From Robiginitomaculum sp. (GTDB lineage Bacteria; Pseudomonadota; Alphaproteobacteria; Caulobacterales; Maricaulaceae), in NCBI GenBank assembly GCA_016765255.1, contig JAESQI010000037.1, forward strand, positions 1,460-8,552: a stretch of 7,093 nt of DNA, read 5' to 3'. The translations under genes and the position numbers were made by a program. The notes under the pieces were generated by a model that saw only the letters and a program-made list of their open reading frames with translations, was not told the origin of the DNA and did not search any database. Below are positions 1 through 6,513 of this stretch, piece by piece. Numbering within the stretch: the first letter of the stretch is position 1; every line of letters begins with the position of its first letter.

Positions 1-2880
1 GTTTTCTTCGCGCTTGAAAGAAGCGATTTGCCCAAGCAAGCTGCTTGCAACAGCATTAAGCCCAGCATAACCAGCCAGATTGGTGTACACTTCATACATC
101 TTATCAATTTTATCAAATTCCTTAGCCAATTCTTCAATATGACCACCTTTAGCAATGATGCCCTTGCCAATATAAACACCCTTAAATATTTTCAAAGATT
201 CCTCATCAGCAACCCAAACCCAATTTTGATTGCCACTGACGCGGATGGTTTTGATCGAACCTGGTTTGTCACCAGGCATTCTGACAGGGGGATCATTTTG
301 CCAAGTTTCTACAACCAGATCATCCAGATCGGCGGCGAGCACGACTTCAACCGCATTCTGACCGCCTAAAACATGACTTTCGGCGATTGAACCGGACACT
401 TCAAGGCGACGAATATCATCGGTTCTTTCCACCCCATATCCTCTTGTCCACTGATCAACGACATCAAATATTTCAGTTTTCATTTGTCCTGTGGAGCTGG
501 GCAAATATAGAGATCGTTTCAGATAAATATTAGGCCCTCCCGACAAAGAGGCCTGCCCTCCAGATCCTAAATTAGTGAGTGTGCGAAATCCGTTAACGCT
601 GGCCACGAGATCATAGGAAGGGCGTTCATACATATCTGTGTATTCGGTCGCATCGTTTTTGTCTTGGGTGCGTAATACCTGAATCCAGTTTGAAATATAA
701 GCCGCCGTTGCGATGTTCGGTGCGAACCCGCCATGGTCAAACATCAAATCTATTCGTCCTACTAAATGCCAGCCAACATGTTGGTCATCAAGAAAAAATA
801 AATCACGTTTGGATACACGTTCTTTCCAATATGGCTTTCCCCATTTACTCCATCCGGAATAGCTACCAGTTTTGAAGACAAAAAACAATTTTGGTCGAGT
901 TGGGTTCGCCATTTTAGGCTCTTCATACACTTGTTCCGCACTCAGTTCAGTGCCGCGCAGTGTGATAGATACATTTCTAGCGTTATATGTTTCAGTGGTA
1001 TCTACAAAATTTTCAGGAATATCGGAAACAACAATGACAGCTTCGCTAGCCACGCTATCTTTATTTATATTTTCAGTTTCCACAACATTTGGTATCGGGT
1101 TCACATTTGTTTTACATACCAACTCATCATAGCAACTGCCTTGAGCCGTGTAACTCAGCGTAGTATAGCCGCTCAATTGTCGTCCTATCAATGCATATAC
1201 GTCGTCTAGGTTGCTAACGTCTGTAATCATTAACGCAATGCCATTGGTGCCGTCCGCTATTTGGTGAATCAGTTTATGATCAGCATTAACCCCAAGCGCA
1301 ATCCCGATCACACGAATGTTTTTGGTATTAAGAATTTTTAGCGTTTCCTCTACCGACCCACCGACATTGTCTTCTCCATCAGTTACCAGAACAATCGTTC
1401 CATTGGCAAGATGGTCATCTTCTGCTGCCTTTTTTAAAGCCGTATGAATACCAGTATAAGAGCGTTCGCTAAACCCGTTCGCGGCCTGTCGGATTTTTGA
1501 GCCATCTCCTAAAGGACCAAGTTCAACCTCAACAATCGCGTAATAAGCAAAGCTGATCAATCCAACCGGCGTTTCCGGTGACAGTGTCTCTGATAATCTT
1601 ATGATTGCTTGCTTAGCAAGTTCAAATGCATTGATATCAATCATACTTCCGCTGACATCGCTTACAATAGAAACAGCTCCGCTGCTTGGTATCAATTTAT
1701 CGATCCTGTATTTAACGGATTTTCCATTATCAGTGATCCTCAAATGTTGTGGTAAGACAACGCCGCTCCCTTGTCCCTCAAACGAGACCTGTACATCAAC
1801 ATTTGGATAATAGGTGGTATCAATATTTTCGATTTTTATCGCCGTTACCGCTTGCGTATCCATCGGTACAATATCTAAAATGTCTGCAGAAGGTTGCTCC
1901 AAGCCCAAGCCCGGTGTCCATCCTTCAGTTGAAAAGGGACGCCCTGTGATATTTTTTTCTTCAACCTGCAAGACCGGTGTCCAAACGTTCACCTGTGATG
2001 GATCAGGCGAGCCATTGAGAAATCTGATAGGGTCATGCGTAGGCAAGAAACCAAAGGATATATCTTGCCCAGCCGTTTGACCTTCCCAGTGCAATAACGG
2101 TTGTTCAATCCCCCTACTATCGCGCATCCATAACTCTATATCTGTGGGTTTAGCTGGGTATTCGTTCCAAAATGAGGCATCAATTTCAGGTCTGGCATGT
2201 TCAGGATAAGTTGGATTAAAATAACGTTCTTTTCCACCCTCTTTTGTTGCGACTACATAGACGTGGCGAAAGTTCGGGTTATCATCTGCCCACCATGAAT
2301 AAGAGTAATTCAATTTATCATCAAGAATGGTGATGGCTTCATCAACCATTGCGCTCATTCTTTTGGCTTCTTCACCAACGGCTTGTTGCAGTTGGGCAAT
2401 GTGTGCATCTTGTTGCTTCAAATCATAGCCAATATGTTTGGCAATCTTCTTCAAGACCTTACTTTGCTTGCGTTTGAAATGACCTGATTGAGGAACAGCT
2501 TTTGAATCTTCAACTTTATATAATTTTGCATCCCATCCCATTTCTTGCAAGGGTGCGGCTAACAAAACGGCTCGGTCCTGTGAGTTTCCGACACGGGTCC
2601 GTAACATATTTTCAGGGGTCTGCCTTCGACCATAATATGCCGAATAGCCAGTATGGTCGCGGACAAATTCATAGGCTGCTTTTGCGGTTTTCAGGTTTTG
2701 CGCTGCTTCTTCCACCTTCAAGCCGGGCGCCTCGAGTTCTGCTCTGTATTCAACCAATAAATCTGTGAGATTATCTGTGCTTTGACTGAATTGCGGACTG
2801 CACAACTTTAGAAGTAACAAACACAAGACGAGGAAAATGCCTCCCAGTGCAATTCTTGTTTTGGAATTCCAGCTCTTCAT
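1..2880 (-). CDS. Membrane-anchored VWA-domain protein with degenerate transglutaminase-like domain (3' end outside window)
   Basis: The frame is open from the ATG at 2880 to the window edge: 960 codons, no stop, C-terminus missing. Residues 9-25 are a hydrophobic anchor after a short basic N-terminus (no lipobox), so the rest is probably periplasmic. Residues about 60-235 resemble a transglutaminase-like fold (AAYEFVRDH, then GNSQDRAVLLAAPLQEMGW, then RHVYVV and RYFNPTYP) with a charged helical insertion at about 125-195. The usual Cys is Ser100 and the usual Asp is Asn222, while His206 is kept, so transglutaminase or protease activity is unlikely. Residues about 400-590 are a von Willebrand factor A domain with a full MIDAS: D408-V-S-G-S412, T476 and D501, which should bind a divalent metal and a protein partner. 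Residues 610-960 are unrecognised and rich in aromatic residues. The start follows a weak GGGG-type ribosome site about five bases upstream. The gene lies 103 nt downstream of the 182-residue membrane protein gene. The VWA call is firm; the cellular role is unknown. Confidence 0.88.
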   Translation of the reverse strand, partial: MKSWNSKTRIALGGIFLVLCLLLLKLCSPQFSQSTDNLTDLLVEYRAELEAPGLKVEEAAQNLKTAKAAYEFVRDHTGYSAYYGRRQTPENMLRTRVGNSQDRAVLLAAPLQEMGWDAKLYKVEDSKAVPQSGHFKRKQSKVLKKIAKHIGYDLKQQDAHIAQLQQAVGEEAKRMSAMVDEAITILDDKLNYSYSWWADDNPNFRHVYVVATKEGGKERYFNPTYPEHARPEIDASFWNEYPAKPTDIELWMRDSRGIEQPLLHWEGQTAGQDISFGFLPTHDPIRFLNGSPDPSQVNVWTPVLQVEEKNITGRPFSTEGWTPGLGLEQPSADILDIVPMDTQAVTAIKIENIDTTYYPNVDVQVSFEGQGSGVVLPQHLRITDNGKSVKYRIDKLIPSSGAVSIVSDVSGSMIDINAFELAKQAIIRLSETLSPETPVGLISFAYYAIVEVELGPLGDGSKIRQAANGFSERSYTGIHTALKKAAEDDHLANGTIVLVTDGEDNVGGSVEETLKILNTKNIRVIGIALGVNADHKLIHQIADGTNGIALMITDVSNLDDVYALIGRQLSGYTTLSYTAQGSCYDELVCKTNVNPIPNVVETENINKDSVASEAVIVVSDIPENFVDTTETYNARNVSITLRGTELSAEQVYEEPKMANPTRPKLFFVFKTGSYSGWSKWGKPYWKERVSKRDLFFLDDQHVGWHLVGRIDLMFDHGGFAPNIATAAYISNWIQVLRTQDKNDATEYTDMYERPSYDLVASVNGFRTLTNLGSGGQASLSGGPNIYLKRSLYLPSSTGQMKTEIFDVVDQWTRGYGVERTDDIRRLEVSGSIAESHVLGGQNAVEVVLAADLDDLVVETWQNDPPVRMPGDKPGSIKTIRVSGNQNWVWVADEESLKIFKGVYIGKGIIAKGGHIEELAKEFDKIDKMYEVYTNLAGYAGLNAVASSLLGQIASFKREEN

Positions 2881-2943
2881 ATTACCCCGTCTTGGCAAAG
2901 CCTAACATAAATCGAGGGAATTGTCTATGATTGCTAAATAATG

Positions 2944-2959
2944 GACGATTGCGATCGTC
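2944..2959 (-). other. Small hairpin between the two minus-strand genes
   Basis: GACGAT and ATCGTC form a perfect 6-bp stem with a 4-nt loop in the 103-nt gap. Read on the minus strand, it is followed by an AT-rich stretch without a real T-run. It could attenuate or process a shared transcript, but it is too weak to call a terminator. Confidence 0.2.
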
Positions 2960-2983
2960 AAGCAGATTAAATTTGGACGCAGG

Positions 2984-3532
2984 TCAATTTTTGGCAATTG
3001 GCTGCGGGTCGGTGTTGACGAGATCTGCGCCAAGCGCCGGTATGATTTCCCAGACGGGCGGTATGTTATGACCGTTTTCACTAAGCTGTTTGTCCAATAA
3101 TATACGAATTTCATCGCTGAAGGAGTTTTTCCCCAATTGCCAAATCTGACGTCCACCGGGTGTGTTCAGAATTGCGAGAGGAAAGGCTATGTGTCTCTGC
3201 AAACCGGAACCCGGAAGTAATTTTTCCTGTTCCATGAAATACGCTTGTTCCGCTATCAGAACGGCATACTGGGTAAATTTGATGAAGTCCATTTGCTCGC
3301 GCGGGGTCGCTGACACATAATCTTGCAGGCAGACGCGCACACTATCTAAAGTCCTTGGTTCATTCACTAAAGCGTTGAAATATCCCATTCCTGATTTTGT
3401 TAGATCTTTCACCGTTTCCGCCCGTGCGAGCGCGTGATCTTTGCGCTGCTGCAAATAGATCGCAACAAGCGAGACGAGGATCAGACCGACAGCAACAATT
3501 TGCGTCATATAGTAGATGGATTCGAGTGTCAT
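2984..3532 (-). CDS. Unrecognised 182-residue single-pass membrane protein
   Basis: I do not recognise a named family. The protein has one N-terminal transmembrane segment (about residues 9-28, TQIVAVGLILVSLVAIYL) followed by a basic and charged stretch (QQRKDHALARAE). The rest, of about 150 residues, is mostly helical and soluble, with a mid-region around PREQMDFIKFTQYAVLIAEQAYFMEQEK and a TPGGRQIWQ motif at about 124-132. The charge pattern suggests the soluble part is cytoplasmic, but the topology is not certain. The start at 3532 is supported by AAGGAG about 11 nt upstream, a slightly long spacing; Met9 is an alternative start but would cut into the membrane segment. It runs in the same direction as the large VWA gene and ends 103 nt before it, so co-transcription is plausible. 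No catalytic motif is visible. Confidence 0.75.
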   Translation of the reverse strand: MTLESIYYMTQIVAVGLILVSLVAIYLQQRKDHALARAETVKDLTKSGMGYFNALVNEPRTLDSVRVCLQDYVSATPREQMDFIKFTQYAVLIAEQAYFMEQEKLLPGSGLQRHIAFPLAILNTPGGRQIWQLGKNSFSDEIRILLDKQLSENGHNIPPVWEIIPALGADLVNTDPQPIAKN

Positions 3533-3880
3533 GGGATGGGCTACTCCTTATGTATTGGTGAAGCATAGGTAATACCATATTTAGGGGGGTTCACAAGCAG
3601 AGCAGTCTAAGCGGCCATTGTGGCCAGCTTTTATTTTGGCGTTATACCAATTATGGCCATGTTAGGCCTGTCATTATTGTAAGTCCAGAGCCACGTTGCG
3701 GCTAAGCTTTGCACCTTCTCTATCGGTGTAAATATGTATTGTGACAGCCATTCATATCAGGTGGTGCAGTTGCATGCTCCACGTCTTGCTTACCTGTTGC
3801 CCTAGAAAACTGCGCCCGCATTTTTCATGTGGAGAACGGTAAGGTGCAAGAAATTGACAAGGCGACTAATTCCACACTTC
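3533..3880. other. Intergenic region with no intact gene
   Basis: This stretch of about 350 bp lies upstream of the minus-strand gene pair and left of the insertion element. I see no complete gene and no convincing -35/-10 pair for the leftward genes, although their promoter is expected near 3540-3620. A short GGCCA-TTG-TGGCC hairpin lies at 3613-3625, followed by a T-rich stretch. The right half (from 3745) is an open frame that may be the debris of an older gene, described separately. Confidence 0.5.
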
Positions 3881-3907
3881 TGAGGTGGCTCTGCTAAATC
3901 GAACAGT
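3881..3907 (+). repeat. Left terminal inverted repeat of the IS3 element
   Basis: It starts TGAGGTGGCTCTGCTAAATC and ends in ACAGT. It differs from the right end at two of 27 positions. An extra 9 nt follow before the shared GGTGTGTTTT block at about 3923-3932. Confidence 0.85.
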
Positions 3908-3942
3908 ATGGCAGCTTAGTTTAGGTGTGTTTTGGGTTTCAT

Positions 3943-4311
3943 TTATGCTGCCAAATTCCTTGTTTGTGCTGCCCCATAAGCCATATCGGGCGTGTTGCCG
4001 TCAAGGGCTGAATGAGGGCGCTGCGTATTATAGAAGCTGATCCAATCACCAATAACCCGCTTTGCCGCAAAGCCGTCACTCATTTCATGCAGGTAAACGG
4101 CTTCGTACTTCAGTGATTGCCACAGGCGTTCAATGAAGATGTTATCAAGATACCGGCCACGGCCATCCAAAGCCTGCAGCCTCCACTGACTGATTTGATT
4201 GGGATGCAGCTTATGCCGCGCCGCTATTTGTGAAAGTGTTTGGTCTCCACGCAAAGCCTCAAGCGCAATCTTCGCTTTGAAATTATCCGTAAATCGTCTT
4301 CGTTTTGTCAT
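3943..4311 (-). CDS. Truncated transposase: OrfA helix-turn-helix fused in frame to OrfB C-terminus (IS3 family)
   Basis: A 122-residue product. Residues 1-48 are the N-terminal DNA-binding part of an IS3-family OrfA (FTDNFKAKIALEALRGDQTL, then the recognition helix around HPNQISQWRLQAL). Residues 49-122 are the C-terminal end of OrfB, the DDE integrase (GRGRYLDNIFIERLWQSLKY, then YNTQRPHSAL). Only the last catalytic acid, Glu61, remains; both Asp residues and the core fold are missing, so it cannot catalyse transposition. In intact elements OrfA and OrfB are in different frames and joined by frameshifting, so the deletion has made an unusual in-frame join near the shared LDG/DGRGR motif. I chose the ATG at 4311 because GAGGAG lies about seven bases before it. 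An upstream ATG at 4344 would add 11 residues that read through this ribosome site. The product may still bind the IS ends and act as a repressor, but this is inference. Confidence 0.8.
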   Translation of the reverse strand: MTKRRRFTDNFKAKIALEALRGDQTLSQIAARHKLHPNQISQWRLQALDGRGRYLDNIFIERLWQSLKYEAVYLHEMSDGFAAKRVIGDWISFYNTQRPHSALDGNTPDMAYGAAQTRNLAA

Positions 4312-4352
4312 GTCGTTCTCCTCCTCAAAGGATAAAAAACACACCTTAACAA

Positions 4353-4379
4353 ACTGTCCGATTTAGCAGGGCCACCTCA
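4353..4379 (-). repeat. Right terminal inverted repeat of the IS3 element
   Basis: On the minus strand it starts TGAGGTGGCCCTGCTAAATC and ends in ACAGT, pairing with the left end at 25 of 27 positions. It lies just upstream of the truncated transposase, where the element's promoter would be expected. Confidence 0.85.
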
Positions 4380-4397
4380 CTCTGGAAAATGAAAGCC

Positions 4398-4430
4398 AAC
4401 CGCGACCTTTTAGCGGGCGGTTATTTTGTA
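4398..4430 (+). terminator. Weak hairpin followed by T-rich stretch
   Basis: AACCGC at 4398-4403 pairs with GCGGTT at 4417-4422 around a 13-nt loop, followed by ATTTTGTATT. It has the outline of an intrinsic terminator on the plus strand, but the loop is long and the T-run broken. The same bases are also part of the possible gene remnant, so the two readings compete. Confidence 0.2.
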
Positions 4431-4509
4431 TTTAAAGGTAAAGCACTCTGCTCATCTGAATAAATAATTTTATTCACAGCAAAATTAAGCACCTATATTA
4501 CGCTATATT

Positions 4510-4531
4510 CTGCTTCCAATTTGCTTCCAAT
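4510..4531. repeat. Tandem 11-bp direct repeat, two copies
   Basis: TGCTTCCAAT occurs twice in immediate succession, with a period of 11 bp (about one helical turn). It lies about 65 bp from the tRNA-Gly 3'-end match. Helically phased direct repeats can be protein-binding sites, including integrase arm sites, but two copies are also within what slippage produces. Confidence 0.4.
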
Positions 4532-4596
4532 CCCGAAAAACCAAATATAGTTAATCACTACTACAAGTATATATCATTGATTTTATTGATGAAAAC

Positions 4597-4614
4597 TGGA
4601 GCGGGCGATGAGAT
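4597..4614 (-). other. Detached 3' end of tRNA-Gly (candidate attachment-site scar)
   Basis: On the minus strand these 18 bases read ATCTCATCGCCCGCTCCA. From memory this equals the 3' end of a bacterial tRNA-Gly(GCC): T-arm 3' side, acceptor strand CGCCCGC, discriminator and CCA. The rest of the tRNA is absent: the T-loop TTCGA is not there and no GCGGGCG acceptor partner lies about 70 nt away. Isolated tRNA 3' ends are the usual footprint of tyrosine-recombinase integration. In that layout the inserted DNA would lie to the right (above 4614) and original chromosome to the left. No integrase and no second copy lie in the window. Confidence 0.5.
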
Positions 4615-4998
4615 AGGCGTTACAACTTCCTCGTCCCGAACTTTAGAACGAATGCCTAAAGAAATCAATACGATAACTAAATCATCGAAATATTCGATGC
4701 AAGATTTGTACGCTCTTTTGTACACATATTTAAGCGGTAATATGTCAACGCTGTATTGCAATTATCGATCTACGCCTCCCATCTCAAAACTTCAGAAATA
4801 GGCCTCAGCTAATCGGCTTACATTGAACGATTTTAAGACGTTCAGTTTCCAAGCTAATTGGGCAATGCGTAAGTTTAAACTCCCTTTGTTTTGTCATTCC
4901 TTTGGCTTAGTATCGCAGCGTCGTAAGTACCCGATGAAAATAAATTCCAGCGGTAATTTTAATAACCGTCACTGCACTCAACTTCACTTATAACTTGC

Positions 4999-5018
4999 CG
5001 CATGGCTTTTGGCATGCG
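4999..5018 (+). other. Hairpin in the leader region of the peptidase gene
   Basis: CGCATG and CATGCG form a perfect 6-bp stem around an 8-nt loop, about 50 nt before the start codon. No T-run follows. It could be an operator or a leader RNA structure; nothing in the sequence decides between these. Confidence 0.25.
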
Positions 5019-5058
5019 AAAGTCTTACTGTGGATTGGTTGTTCTGATACGTTATAAT

Positions 5059-5063
5059 GGAGG
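5059..5063 (+). promoter_or_regulatory. Ribosome binding site that sets the peptidase start
   Basis: GGAGG lies 5 nt before the ATG at 5069. The in-frame ATG at 5057 overlaps this site and has no ribosome site of its own, so 5069 is the better start. Confidence 0.7.
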
Positions 5064-5068
5064 AGAAG

Positions 5069-6085
5069 ATGCTATTAACTTCTAGTTTTAATATACGTGG
5101 TGGACGTGTTCTTTCGCTCCTCAGGCCATGTGTTTTGTTGAACCTTACAAAATTAATCTTATTAAGCTTTGCAGCAACGTTCTTATTATTCCCGTCATCG
5201 AGTTTGGCTCAATCAACTGGCGTAGAAGTGAAGTCCAAGAACTTCGTCCTCACTGGGGATATTTCTGTAGTCGAAGGGAAACGTTTGGTTAAAGACCTCG
5301 AAATTTTTCGGTTGAGTCTTTTCAAATTGTTTAAAGTAGAACTCGAACCAGAAGCTACTCCTGTTAAAATTTACGCCTTAAAAAGTACGACACAGTTTCA
5401 ACGCCTTGTAAAAAACAAAACCGTAGCAGGGGTTTATAAAAAGAATATTCACGGCCCTATATTTGTTCTCGATGCAAAAGGAGGATTTAAATCTGGCGAT
5501 GCAGCACGACGCGTAGCTCTCCACGAATATGTTCACCACGTCATTGCAACATATACGAACCAGAAATTTCCTCGCTGGTATAATGAAGGGTACGCAAATT
5601 TTCTTGCAAACTTTGAAATCAAAAAGGGTAAATTTATTATTGGCGCACCAGATCGAAATTATGGACTCTATTTAAAACGGGCCAGTTGGATGTCTATGGA
5701 TACTCTTATTGCCTCTGTAAACCAGTACCCCTTTCAGTCAGGTTCTTTACGGGGAAGTCAACGGGATATTCAAGACGCATTTTATGCACAGAGCTGGTTG
5801 GCTGTTACCTATTTACAAACCAATCCAAACTATGCTCGTAAATCAGGTGAATATTTGCAACGTGTTCATCAAGGCGAAGACAGTATTCAGGCTTTTACAT
5901 CTACATTTGAGCAATCGCCAGAAGAGTTTGGGAGAATATTGAAGAGTTTTTTGAAGCAGAATAAGTTTTTACATTATCCTTTTCCATTGTCAAAATTAGA
6001 GAAAAAGCCTGAGATGACCATTAGAAAATTAAGCCCCAGCGAATTCCAAACAGCTATGATACAGGCAAATATGCAATTTAATTAA
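5069..6085 (+). CDS. Secreted zinc metallopeptidase, gluzincin type, DUF1570-like
   Basis: A complete 338-residue protein. Residues 1-48 are a long signal peptide: a basic start, a hydrophobic core around LLNLTKLILLSFAATFLLF and a likely cut after SLA, before QSTG. The mature protein is therefore exported, presumably to the periplasm. The catalytic core has H152-E153-Y-V-H156 (HExxH zinc site, with Glu153 as general base), then WYNEGYANF with Glu173 as likely third zinc ligand. This is the gluzincin arrangement. The following KKGKFIIGAPDRNYGLY block and FYAQSWLAVTYL at about 238-249 fit DUF1570/peptidase-MA-like proteins. The first 100 mature residues hold a FVLTGD strand start and a helical region typical of that family's N-terminal part. 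All key residues are present, so an active enzyme is likely; the substrate is unknown. The gene is isolated, with more than 500 bp of non-coding DNA on either side. It might be cargo next to the tRNA scar, but that is inference. Confidence 0.87.
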   Translation: MLLTSSFNIRGGRVLSLLRPCVLLNLTKLILLSFAATFLLFPSSSLAQSTGVEVKSKNFVLTGDISVVEGKRLVKDLEIFRLSLFKLFKVELEPEATPVKIYALKSTTQFQRLVKNKTVAGVYKKNIHGPIFVLDAKGGFKSGDAARRVALHEYVHHVIATYTNQKFPRWYNEGYANFLANFEIKKGKFIIGAPDRNYGLYLKRASWMSMDTLIASVNQYPFQSGSLRGSQRDIQDAFYAQSWLAVTYLQTNPNYARKSGEYLQRVHQGEDSIQAFTSTFEQSPEEFGRILKSFLKQNKFLHYPFPLSKLEKKPEMTIRKLSPSEFQTAMIQANMQFN

Positions 6086-6100
6086 GGTGCTGTCTTTCGA

Positions 6101-6238
6101 GCGTTTCAACAAGGATTGGCGAACATTCTAAGAATTTTTTATTTTGGGCGAATGCTGCCATATTGGTAAACCTTACCAATGCCTTATTTTGTGCGTTTTA
6201 AGCCTCTGTGCAAAAGGACGACTTTTCCGTTGAAACGC
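6101..6238. repeat. Long-range inverted repeat pair
   Basis: GCGTTTCAAC at 6101-6110 and its exact complement GTTGAAACGC at 6229-6238 are separated by 118 nt, and the operator-like palindrome lies between them. The arms are short, so this may be chance or the ends of a small degraded element. Confidence 0.3.
6162..6180. promoter_or_regulatory. Perfect palindrome, operator-like
   Basis: ATTGGTAAACCTTACCAAT consists of two 8-bp arms around 3 nt. TTGGT/ACCAA half-sites are common in operators of GntR-family regulators, although the spacing here is wider than in the FadR-type consensus. No regulator gene lies nearby. It could also be a hairpin downstream of the peptidase gene. Confidence 0.4.
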
Positions 6239-6441
6239 CAATGATGGAATTACGGTGACAGTAACCGAATTAAATTATGGGCTGCTCCTATACGATTAAC
6301 CTGTACCATAAAAGCGAATTTTAATGCCAAACTCACTGTCGCGTAGATTGTAATATTGAAAGTGGTGAATTTCCTATCCCCACCTAAAACCGTGAGACCT
6401 CCAACCTATCACATTGATTACTCTCTCTCTATCGGGTCGGG

Positions 6442-6468
6442 ATACACATCCCCCATTTCCATGTGTAT
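6442..6468. repeat. Inverted repeat, 8-bp arms
   Basis: ATACACAT at 6442-6449 and ATGTGTAT at 6461-6468 pair perfectly around an 11-nt pyrimidine-rich loop. The 19-nt centre-to-centre distance would place the arms on nearly the same helix face, compatible with a dimeric regulator. Function unknown. Confidence 0.4.
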
Positions 6469-6488
6469 ATCTTTTCCCGCCTCCAAAT

Positions 6489-6504
6489 TGTTTCACGAGA
6501 AACA
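6489..6504. promoter_or_regulatory. parS-like site (chromosomal ParB binding site, 15 of 16)
   Basis: TGTTTCACGAGAAACA matches the widely conserved parS consensus TGTTTCACGTGAAACA at 15 of 16 positions; the single change is in the central CACGTG. ParB binds parS to load the partition complex, and sites cluster near the replication origin. The change breaks the perfect symmetry, so binding may be weakened. No parA or parB is in the window. Confidence 0.5.
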
Positions 6505-6513
6505 TTCTTGTTT

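Larger units (their letters stand above)
3881..4379 (-). mobile_element. Internally deleted IS3-family element, 499 bp
   Basis: The element is bounded by terminal inverted repeats starting TGAGGTGGC that match at 25 of the first 27 positions. Past a 9-nt indel, the two ends share a further GGTGTGTTTT block. The ends read TG...CA, as usual for IS3. A full element of this family is roughly 1.2-1.4 kb, so about two thirds is missing. The single ORF inside fuses the start of OrfA to the end of OrfB. The flanks (TTC left, CTC right) do not form a perfect 3-bp target duplication, suggesting an old insertion or a changed flank. It could be moved only by a full-length relative acting in trans. Confidence 0.85.
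3745..4463 (+). pseudogene. Possible gene remnant interrupted by the IS element
   Basis: A frame without stops runs from 3745 to the left IS end at 3880 and reads in protein-like fashion near its end (ENGKVQEIDKATNSTL). Right of the IS, 4383-4463 reads WKMKANRDLLAGGYFVFKGK and a few more residues before TAA. The two pieces are in one frame if one or four bases at the junction are counted as target duplication. No start codon or ribosome site is evident, there is a TGA directly upstream at 3742-3744, and I recognise no family. Both open stretches are short enough to occur by chance, so this is a tentative call. Confidence 0.25.
4615..5068. other. Gene-free stretch before the peptidase gene
   Basis: About 450 bp of AT-rich DNA between the tRNA-like scar and the peptidase start. 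Short open frames occur on both strands around 4561-4801, but they overlap each other, lack ribosome sites and read as low-complexity sequence, so I do not call them. The leader just before the peptidase should hold its promoter. A TATAAT lies at 5053-5058 but is too close to the start codon, and no partner -35 is at a proper distance. Confidence 0.5.

Noticed and set aside
28..369. Plus-strand open frame of 113 codons
   Set aside because: It lies entirely opposite the well-supported VWA protein gene, has no ribosome site and reads as low-complexity sequence.
690..2768. Several plus-strand open frames of 60-92 codons
   Set aside because: All are antisense to the 960-codon VWA reading frame, overlap each other and show no domain-like sequence.
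2902..3156. Minus-strand open frame overlapping the end of the 182-residue gene
   Set aside because: It overlaps the better-supported frame by about 170 nt and has no ribosome site or recognisable sequence.
3360..3578. Minus-strand open frame of 72 codons
   Set aside because: It is a shadow of the 182-residue protein gene, rich in Arg, Ser and Cys as expected from an out-of-frame reading.
4597..4670. Complete tRNA-Gly gene on the minus strand
   Set aside because: The T-loop, anticodon arm and 5' acceptor strand are missing; only the last 18 bases match.
4561..4801. Overlapping open frames on both strands near the tRNA-like scar
   Set aside because: The plus-strand peptide begins with a KTGAGDEI motif that is simply the translated complement of the tRNA-Gly end. 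Neither frame has a ribosome site.
5053..5058. TATAAT as -10 promoter element of the peptidase gene
   Set aside because: It overlaps the ribosome site region, would start the transcript almost at the start codon, and has no -35 element at 16-18 nt.
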